Positions 58,472 through 64,000 of a stretch of 64,000 nt of DNA are shown here, piece by piece; position 1 is the first letter of the stretch; each line of letters begins with the position of its first letter. The notes under the pieces are model-generated. The model saw only the letters and a list, made by a program, of their open reading frames with translations. It ran no database searches and was not told where the DNA came from. Source of the stretch: Streptomyces sp. NBC_00554 (GTDB lineage Bacteria > Actinomycetota > Actinomycetes > Streptomycetales > Streptomycetaceae); contig NZ_CP107799.1 of assembly GCF_041431135.1 (NCBI RefSeq), positions 372,001 to 436,000 of the forward strand, read 5' to 3'. Both the position numbers and the translations under genes were made by a program.

Positions 58472-60463
58472 ATGAAGCCCTCAAGGCTCATGCTGCTTAC
58501 CGCTGTTGCCCTGCTCACTCCGATGGCCCCCGCACTGACGGCCACGGCAGCTCCGGGAGACGGCGCGGCTCCCTCGCCGGACACCACCGCCGCCCCGCCC
58601 CAACTCGCCCTCCCCGACCCGGGTTTCGAGAACGGCGGCACCGGCTGGACCTTCGGCGCGGGCACCGGGGTCGGCACCGGCAACTCCCACGGCGGCGCCC
58701 GCTTCCTCTACCTGGACGCCGGAGCCGGCAAGAGCGCGCAACTGAGCCTTGTTGCGCCCCGGAACGGCAGTTACGACTTCTCCGCGTGGATCGGGAGCGC
58801 CGGCGACGGCGGCACATACACGGTCCGGCGCAACGGCGAGACCGTCGAGACGATCACCCTGCCGCAGCGTCGCGCCTACGCCCGGTACACCATCAGCCGC
58901 GTCGAGCTGAAGACCGGCGACCGGCTGGAGATCGCCTTCGGCTCCGGCAGCGCCTGGGTCAACGCCGACGATCTGATGATCTCCCCCGCCGCGCCCGCCG
59001 ACCCCAAGGTCACCTCGTCCGACCCCGAGGTCGTCGAGATGTTCGGCTGGGCCAAGAAGAAGGCCAACAGCTGGGCTCAACTGCCCGGCACGACCGGCCC
59101 GATCAACGTCGACGAGTACCAGACCGGCGGCACCGGCACCGCGCAGTACGCGGCCACCTACTGGGCCGGATACGCCAACCGCAGCGCCTATTACTCCCGC
59201 GACATGACCCACCAGCTCGCCGGCGCCCACATCCTCGGCCTCGACGTCGCGAACAGGACGATGCTCCGCTCGTACGCGTCTTCGGCCACCGCCGAGCACA
59301 AGTACTTCCCGGTGTGGGCCCTCAACTTCGACGCCCAGACCTATCTGAGCATCGACTACAAGAGCCCGGACAACTACGTGCGTGAGGTGCCGGCCGTCTT
59401 CGAACTCGTCGAGAAGGCCGGACAGGCCTACCGGTGGACCGGCGACCAGAGTTACGTCGACGACCCGGCGCTGTGGGACTTCTATCTGCACTCCACCGAC
59501 GAGTTCATCGACCTGCACAACGCCGCCAAGCCCAACGGCAAGGTCAAGGTCGCCGAGGGCACGGGCAACGGCATCTTCGCCGGCGCCGCCAGCTACAACG
59601 AGCAGGACGGCGACGGCCTCGCCGAGGCCGGGGACGGCATCGCCTCGCAGTACCAGGCGTATCTGGCGATGGCCACGCTCGCGCGCGGCAAGGGCGACAC
59701 CGCGCTGGCCAAGACGTTCGACCGGCGTGCCGCAGACCTGAAGGCGTACTTCAACGACGAATGGAGCGGCAGCGGAAGCGGAGCCGACATGGTCCGCGCG
59801 TACACCACGTCCGGCGCCCCGGTCACCGGCTGGGGCAAGGAGAACAGCGTGTTCGTGCCGATGAAGCAGATCCTCGATCCCGGCCCGCGCAACGACGCCT
59901 ATCTCGACTACATCCAGACGCAGGAGTTGGGTCCTGAGGGGTCGCCCAACATCGAGTCGACGACGTACCTGCCCGACATGTTCTTCAAGAACAACCGCAA
60001 CGACACAGCCTGGACGTGGATGAAGAAGATCTACGGCCAGCGGGAGATCCAGCACATCAACTCCAGCCAGGGCCCCAACGGTGACTACCCCGAGGTGTCG
60101 TTCACCCTGGTCAGTCAGACCGTCGAGGGCCTGATGGGCATCACACCGGACGCGGCGAACCGCACGGTGACCACGCAGTCGCGGCTGCCGTCCGGCATGA
60201 AGTGGCTCCAGACCGCCGACATACCCATCGGCACGAGCACCATCACCGTGCGGCACGACGGCGCGACGAAGTCCACGCTGACGAACAACGCGCGCAGCGG
60301 CGCCTACCACTGGGAGGCCCGTTTCCAGGGCGTCCACAAGAAGATCACGGTCAACGGTGTCCCCCAGCGCGTACGGACCAAGACGGTCGACGGCGTGACG
60401 TACACGTACGCGACGCCGACGGTTCGGGCGGGGGCGACAGCGGTGGTGAAGGTGGCCGACTGA
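58472..60463 (+). CDS. Secreted six-hairpin-glycosidase-like protein, family not assigned
   Basis: A 663-residue exported protein with a Sec signal peptide (LMLLTAVALLTPMAPALTAT). Residues ~45-170 form a beta-sandwich resembling a carbohydrate-binding module (PDPGFENGGTGWTFG, ARYTISRVELKTGDRLEIAF). The rest is helix-rich: AATYWAGYANRSAYYSRDMT, HKYFPVWALNFDAQTYLSID, YNEQDGDGLAEAGDGIASQY and SQGPNGDYPEVSFTLVSQTV, the pattern of (alpha/alpha)6 glycosidases, with several acidic candidates. It is divergent from the sugar importer, and probably makes the sugar that this takes up. Confidence 0.75.
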   Translation: MKPSRLMLLTAVALLTPMAPALTATAAPGDGAAPSPDTTAAPPQLALPDPGFENGGTGWTFGAGTGVGTGNSHGGARFLYLDAGAGKSAQLSLVAPRNGSYDFSAWIGSAGDGGTYTVRRNGETVETITLPQRRAYARYTISRVELKTGDRLEIAFGSGSAWVNADDLMISPAAPADPKVTSSDPEVVEMFGWAKKKANSWAQLPGTTGPINVDEYQTGGTGTAQYAATYWAGYANRSAYYSRDMTHQLAGAHILGLDVANRTMLRSYASSATAEHKYFPVWALNFDAQTYLSIDYKSPDNYVREVPAVFELVEKAGQAYRWTGDQSYVDDPALWDFYLHSTDEFIDLHNAAKPNGKVKVAEGTGNGIFAGAASYNEQDGDGLAEAGDGIASQYQAYLAMATLARGKGDTALAKTFDRRAADLKAYFNDEWSGSGSGADMVRAYTTSGAPVTGWGKENSVFVPMKQILDPGPRNDAYLDYIQTQELGPEGSPNIESTTYLPDMFFKNNRNDTAWTWMKKIYGQREIQHINSSQGPNGDYPEVSFTLVSQTVEGLMGITPDAANRTVTTQSRLPSGMKWLQTADIPIGTSTITVRHDGATKSTLTNNARSGAYHWEARFQGVHKKITVNGVPQRVRTKTVDGVTYTYATPTVRAGATAVVKVAD

Positions 60464-60523
60464 AGCGAACGCCGCCTCCTGGTCAGCACCCACTCGTTCT
60501 CCGGGCGGCCACTCACGCTAGCC

Positions 60524-60554
60524 GACCGGTCTAGTAAGAGATAGTCGACCGGTC
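60524..60554. promoter_or_regulatory. Two GACCGGTC palindromes ahead of a TetR gene
   Basis: GACCGGTC occurs at 60524-60531 and 60547-60554, 23 bp apart, with TAG words facing inward (GACCGGTCTAG ... TAGTCGACCGGTC). The second ends 13 bases before the TetR start at 60568, so it is a likely autoregulatory operator. Confidence 0.65.
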
Positions 60555-60567
60555 GTACACTCGACTC

Positions 60568-61188
60568 ATGGGACGAACCAGCGACGCCAGGGAGAAGATC
60601 CTCAGTGCCGCGCAGACACTCATCGAGCTGCGCGGCTACTCGGCTCTGGGTGTGGCCGAGATCTGCAAGACGGCCGGTGTACCCAAGGGCAGCTTCTACT
60701 ACTTCTTCGAATCGAAGGAAGCTCTCGCGCTGGCCGTGATCGACGAGCACTGGGCCGGCCAGAAGGCCGGCTGGACGCGCATCCTGAATGAAGACGCAGT
60801 ACCACTGGACCGGCTACGTCGGCTCTTCGAGGAGACGGAGGCCGGGCAGCGCGCCGGGCAGCAGAGCTGCGGCACCGTCTCGGGCTGCCTGTTCGGGAAC
60901 CTCACTCTGGAGCTGAGCAACCAGACGGAGGCCATCCGCATGCGGCTGCAGGAGATCTTCGAGGCCCAGGTCGAGATGGTCGACTCGGTCATCGCCGAGG
61001 CTCTGGAGCGCCACGAGGTCACCGTGACCGATACCCGGGAGGCCGCGCGGTCGGTGGTGGCCCAATTGGAGGGGCAGGTCCTCTTCGCCAAGCTCTACAA
61101 CAACACGCAACGGCTCGGCTCACTGTGGGGGAACTCCCTGGCGCTGCTCGGTGGCCGCGCGGCGGGCGGGGTCGCGGCCGGCGTCTGA
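60568..61188 (+). CDS. TetR-family regulator (AcrR/YxaF-like)
   Basis: A 206-residue TetR protein. HTH: REKILSAAQTLIELRGYSAL, GVAEICKTAGVPKGSFYYFF, ESKEALALAVIDEHW; KGSFYYFFxSKEAL is typical of the group with a TetR_C_16/LmrA-YxaF domain. The central region (SCGTVSGCLFGNLTLELSNQ) also fits. No adjacent pump or enzyme points to a target other than itself; the convergent GPP34 gene follows. Confidence 0.9.
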   Translation: MGRTSDAREKILSAAQTLIELRGYSALGVAEICKTAGVPKGSFYYFFESKEALALAVIDEHWAGQKAGWTRILNEDAVPLDRLRRLFEETEAGQRAGQQSCGTVSGCLFGNLTLELSNQTEAIRMRLQEIFEAQVEMVDSVIAEALERHEVTVTDTREAARSVVAQLEGQVLFAKLYNNTQRLGSLWGNSLALLGGRAAGGVAAGV

Positions 61189-61240
61189 TGCCGGTCCGCC
61201 GCTGACGAAGGACACAGCTCGTTGCCCGCCGGTGTCTTCG

Positions 61241-61846
61241 TCACGGGCCGCGCCAGATGTTGTCGAAGGCCGCGTTTTCGATACTTCGCCGTTGCCGTAC
61301 GGCTTCCAGTTCCGTCACCGCGTCGTGGACAGCGGCCAGTACGGTCACGACCGCTTCGTCGGCGAGGCCGGTGACCTCTTCGGTGGGTTCGTCGCGGATG
61401 CCCGCGGCGGCCGCGAGGCCGGCGAGGACGGGCTCGCCCGACGTCCAGCGGTCGGCCGCCCGTCGACGTGCCGAGGCGTCGCCCCACACGGCCGGGCCGG
61501 TCCGAATGGGATTCCAGCGGTGGCGTGGCCGGGCCACTTGGCCTTCCGCCTCCAGGGCGGCCAGGTAGGCCGCGGCCAGGTCACGGCCTCGGCGCCACAG
61601 CCAGTCCTCGATGGGCTCGTACGGCGCCTGGCGGGTGAGCGACGCCGCCGCCTCGTCCAGCAGCCGGTCACCCATGGTCCGCGGCGCTGCGGGCACGATG
61701 CCGTCGCCGTCCAGGGTGAGCGCCTGGGCGTCGATGAGGTCGATCAGTTCGGCTCCCGCGAGCGCCAGCGACAGGTTGCCCTGCTCGACGGAACGACCGG
61801 ACGAGACATCCATGGTGATGATCAACAGGTCGCGCGGTGTGGTCAT
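61241..61846 (-). CDS. GPP34-family (GOLPH3/Vps74-like) protein
   Basis: A 201-residue protein of the GPP34 family. LLIITMDVSSGRSVEQGNLS and ALAGAELIDLIDAQALTLDG correspond to the conserved N-terminal part of actinobacterial members (LAGA.L.DL); GDRLLDEAAASLTRQAPYEP and VAAVHDAVTELEAVRQRR follow. Eukaryotic GOLPH3 binds PI4P at the Golgi; Streptomyces has several copies of unknown function. No membrane segment. Starts upstream of 61846 belong to an open frame without homology. Confidence 0.85.
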   Translation of the reverse strand: MTTPRDLLIITMDVSSGRSVEQGNLSLALAGAELIDLIDAQALTLDGDGIVPAAPRTMGDRLLDEAAASLTRQAPYEPIEDWLWRRGRDLAAAYLAALEAEGQVARPRHRWNPIRTGPAVWGDASARRRAADRWTSGEPVLAGLAAAAGIRDEPTEEVTGLADEAVVTVLAAVHDAVTELEAVRQRRSIENAAFDNIWRGP

Positions 61847-62036
61847 GACGGGCTCCACATCAGAGGCAGGTGGCGATACGCCAGAGGCATGGGTGACGAT
61901 ACGTCGCCGGTGCCCGACCACGCCCCGGGGGGCGAGACCGGATGCCGCGGCGGACAAGCGGTTGCTTTGGACGGGCGCCTCGGACGGAAACCGACGACCG
62001 GACGGTGAACGGTCGGCCGACCGCGGCTCGGCTCCA

Positions 62037-63311
62037 TCAGGCGCCGAGTCTGCCCGTGTCCGGGGTGGTTTCCGCAGGAGCCGACCGTCGTACCGGGATG
62101 GCGTGTCGCCCTTCCACCATGTCGTGCGGGAAGCCGATGCGCAGCACGGCGGCGGCTGTGGCAGCCGCGAGGACCACGACGGCGGCCAGGATCAGCGCCT
62201 GGCGGTAGCCGTGGTCGAGCAGCGGAGCGACGACCAGGGGACCGAGGATCTGGCCGACGGAGTATCCGGCGGTCAGCAGCGCGACCGAGCGCGGGACCCG
62301 GAGATGGGCCCCGGTTGCGAGGGCAAGGGTGCTGATGCCGATGAAAGTCGCGCCGAACAGGACCGCGGAGACCAGGGCGGCTGCTACTCCGCCGATCAGG
62401 GCGGGCAGGGCGATGCCGGCCGCCTGGACGAGGAGCGCGGCCAGCAGCAGATCGGGGCGGGACCAGCGGCGCCCGAGCCAGGCCCACAGCGCCGAGGAAG
62501 GCACCGCCGCCAGACCGACCAACACCCAGGCGCCGCTGCCGATCCACCCCGGGGGGCTCTGCTCGATCGCGGCGACCAGGAAGGTGCCGGCGACGATGTA
62601 GCCGACGCCCTCCAGCGTGTAGGAGGCGAAGAGGGCGGTGAACCAGCGGTGCGTGCGCATCTCCGGTCCGTCGGCCGGGGCCCTGCCGGATTCGGGGGTT
62701 GGCGTGGGATATGCCTCGGGGCGGAGGTTCCACGAGACGGCGGCGAGGACCGCGGCAAGTGCGGCCGAGGCCCACCAGGCGGCCCGCCAGTCGGCAGCGG
62801 AACGAAGAACGAGGACGAGCAGGCCGGACAGTGCGATGCCTGCGCCGACGCCGCCGAAGGCCCAGCCGGGCAGGTGGGCCGGGTGCTCCCGCAGGTGGCT
62901 GAGAAGGGAACTGACCGCGATGACGAAGATCAGCGCGCTCATCACTCCGGCCAGTAGCCGCAGCGCGATCCATACGGCTGTGCTGTGTGTGGCGGGCATG
63001 GCGGCCAGACTGACGGTCAGCACGATCAGGGCGGTGCGCAGGAGAGCGGGTGAGCGGACCAGCGCGGGGGCCGCGATGCCGGCGAGCGCGCCCACGAGGT
63101 AGCCGATGTAGTTGGCGGTGGCCAGATTCGCGCCGGCACCCGCGGACAGCCCCGCCTGAGCATGCATCAGGGGGAGGATCGGGGTGTAGACGAACCGGCC
63201 GACCCCCATGCCCGCGGCGAGCGCCGCGGCGGCTTGGACGACGTGCCCCCAGGGCGAGTGGAGCGCCGCGCTTCCTCGTGCCCGGGCGTCGCGCAGGGCT
63301 CGTACGCTCAT
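62037..63311 (-). CDS. MFS transporter, YbfB/YjiJ type
   Basis: A 424-residue, 12-segment protein. AAALAAGMGVGRFVYTPILP, with the GxGRFxYTPxLP motif, defines the YbfB/YjiJ family; TANYIGYLVGALAG is the second helix. Function of the family is poorly known (efflux is assumed). The muconolactone-isomerase-like gene lies 88 bp upstream on the same strand and probably shares the transcript. Confidence 0.92.
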   Translation of the reverse strand: MSVRALRDARARGSAALHSPWGHVVQAAAALAAGMGVGRFVYTPILPLMHAQAGLSAGAGANLATANYIGYLVGALAGIAAPALVRSPALLRTALIVLTVSLAAMPATHSTAVWIALRLLAGVMSALIFVIAVSSLLSHLREHPAHLPGWAFGGVGAGIALSGLLVLVLRSAADWRAAWWASAALAAVLAAVSWNLRPEAYPTPTPESGRAPADGPEMRTHRWFTALFASYTLEGVGYIVAGTFLVAAIEQSPPGWIGSGAWVLVGLAAVPSSALWAWLGRRWSRPDLLLAALLVQAAGIALPALIGGVAAALVSAVLFGATFIGISTLALATGAHLRVPRSVALLTAGYSVGQILGPLVVAPLLDHGYRQALILAAVVVLAAATAAAVLRIGFPHDMVEGRHAIPVRRSAPAETTPDTGRLGA

Positions 63312-63399
63312 GACGAAGTCCTTGTGAGATCGCGCGGGCTTCCGGGCGGCCACGACTCACCGCCGTGAACTCGGCGGTGAACGGACGGGGAATGTGACG

Positions 63400-63702
63400 T
63401 CACTGCGTGGCGTCGGTCCGGCCCGGGTCGTTGGGGTGGGACTCGAGGGCGGTGACGGTGAAAGTCATCCACGGGCTCAGTGGCAGCGTGCCGAGCACCT
63501 TCTCATGGAGCTCGTCCTCGTCGGCGGCCCGCCAGACGCCGATGCTGCGCAACTCTCCGACCGGGCGCCACAGCCGCGCCAGGTTGCCGGTGCCGGCCAG
63601 TTCCCGGGCACGGACGGCTTCGGCGGCGCGCCGCCGGTCGACCTCGTCCTGGCTGGTGCCCTCGGGGACGGTGGTGGTGATCTCGACCAGGAACTCTCGC
63701 AT
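63400..63702 (-). CDS. Muconolactone delta-isomerase family protein
   Basis: A 100-residue protein of the MIase family: MREFLVEITTTVPEGTSQDE, then RARELAGTGNLARLWRPVGE and RSIGVWRAADEDELHEKVLG, ending TLPLSPWMTFTVTALESHPN. This matches CatC-type isomerases over the whole length (~95 residues, ferredoxin-like fold, oligomeric). CatC converts muconolactone in the beta-ketoadipate pathway, but no catA/catB is in view. Actinomycetes carry many solo members beside exporters, so it may have another role. Confidence 0.88.
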   Translation of the reverse strand: MREFLVEITTTVPEGTSQDEVDRRRAAEAVRARELAGTGNLARLWRPVGELRSIGVWRAADEDELHEKVLGTLPLSPWMTFTVTALESHPNDPGRTDATQ

Positions 63703-64000
63703 CGTCCTGCTCCGTTCGGTCGGGCGTCCGGCGACGGCCGGGGCGTACGGGTGGTGGGAGGCCTGTGTTTTCAGAGGGTCGGCTGCCGCGGTGTTTTCAG
63801 CGAGGCGGCCGTCGCGGTGTGATCGGACGGCGGCCGGCGTACCGGGGGGCGGCAGGTTCAGCCTGTCTGCCGGGGGCGTCGAAGGACGTCCAGCTGAGCG
63901 TCGAAGCGGGCGGCCGATCGTCGGCGAACTCCGAGCCCGTCGGTCCTGCCGGGTCGGCGACCGGCTGCACCGCTTCAACCCGCCGGATACCGGCGGGGAC
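63703..64000. promoter_or_regulatory. Upstream region of the isomerase/MFS pair
   Basis: No gene can be supported in the last 298 bp. GTGTTTTCAG occurs twice as a direct repeat (63765-63774 and 63791-63800, 26 bp apart), 63-98 bases upstream of the isomerase start, and may be an activator site. Confidence 0.35.

Noticed and set aside
58481..60493. A 670-codon frame antisense to the six-hairpin protein
   Set aside because: Arg/Val/Gly-rich shadow; the plus-strand frame has a signal peptide and ordered domains.
63400..63978. A 192-codon form of the isomerase-like protein
   Set aside because: The first 92 codons are low-complexity without similarity; the family N-terminus starts at the ATG at 63702.

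Overview
The window looks like Streptomyces or a close relative. Base composition is very GC-rich, spacing is typical of actinomycete chromosomes, GTG starts are frequent, and gene content is characteristic: MmyB-type XRE regulators, F420-linked enzymes, a maleylpyruvate-isomerase-like mycothiol-family protein, and ABC sugar importers without their own ATPase. One regulator gene carries an in-frame TTA codon, the rare leucine codon read by the bldA tRNA. The density of regulators, efflux pumps and decayed insertion sequences suggests accessory (chromosome-arm-like) DNA; that placement is inference. No rRNA, tRNA or CRISPR array was seen.

Layout. 0-24 kb: small regulator/enzyme/transporter modules, many divergent: amidohydrolase (cut by the window edge), stand-alone TOPRIM protein, serine hydrolase, HSL-type esterase with a PucR-type regulator, Lrp regulator with an MFS exporter, AlkD-like protein, LysR regulator with a nucleotide-sugar-epimerase-like protein and a Na+/H+ antiporter, two MmyB regulators each divergent from an oxidoreductase, four MFS transporters in all, and an acyl-CoA dehydrogenase with an AraC regulator. 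24-39 kb: a mosaic of working cassettes (LLM oxidoreductase, NTF2-like proteins, TetR/DHA2 efflux pair, MarR/NTF2/epoxide-hydrolase-like group, methyltransferase, MFS) separated by at least seven fragments of transposase genes and fragments of host genes.

40.5-60.5 kb: a carbohydrate locus. Secreted enzymes of families GH76, GH78 and GH64 and one six-hairpin-like protein that I cannot place in a family sit around a sugar importer (binding lipoprotein plus two permeases), a cytoplasmic GH36 alpha-galactosidase and a LacI regulator. Importer, GH36 and LacI genes point the same way and read as one operon, but an intact IS200/IS605-type tnpB gene lies in the opposite direction exactly between the second permease and GH36. 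An aromatic-acid-type MFS transporter and a TetR-controlled lipoprotein esterase lie inside the locus. 60.5-64 kb: TetR regulator, GPP34 (GOLPH3-like) protein, YbfB-type MFS transporter, and a muconolactone-isomerase-like protein.

The most interesting items are the tnpB element splitting the sugar operon (with a second, solitary copy of its right end beside the GH36 ribosome-binding site), the repeated cysteine modules on the GH78 enzyme, the unassigned six-hairpin protein, and several strong palindromes that predict which regulator controls which gene. All assignments come from reading motifs by eye; no database search was run.
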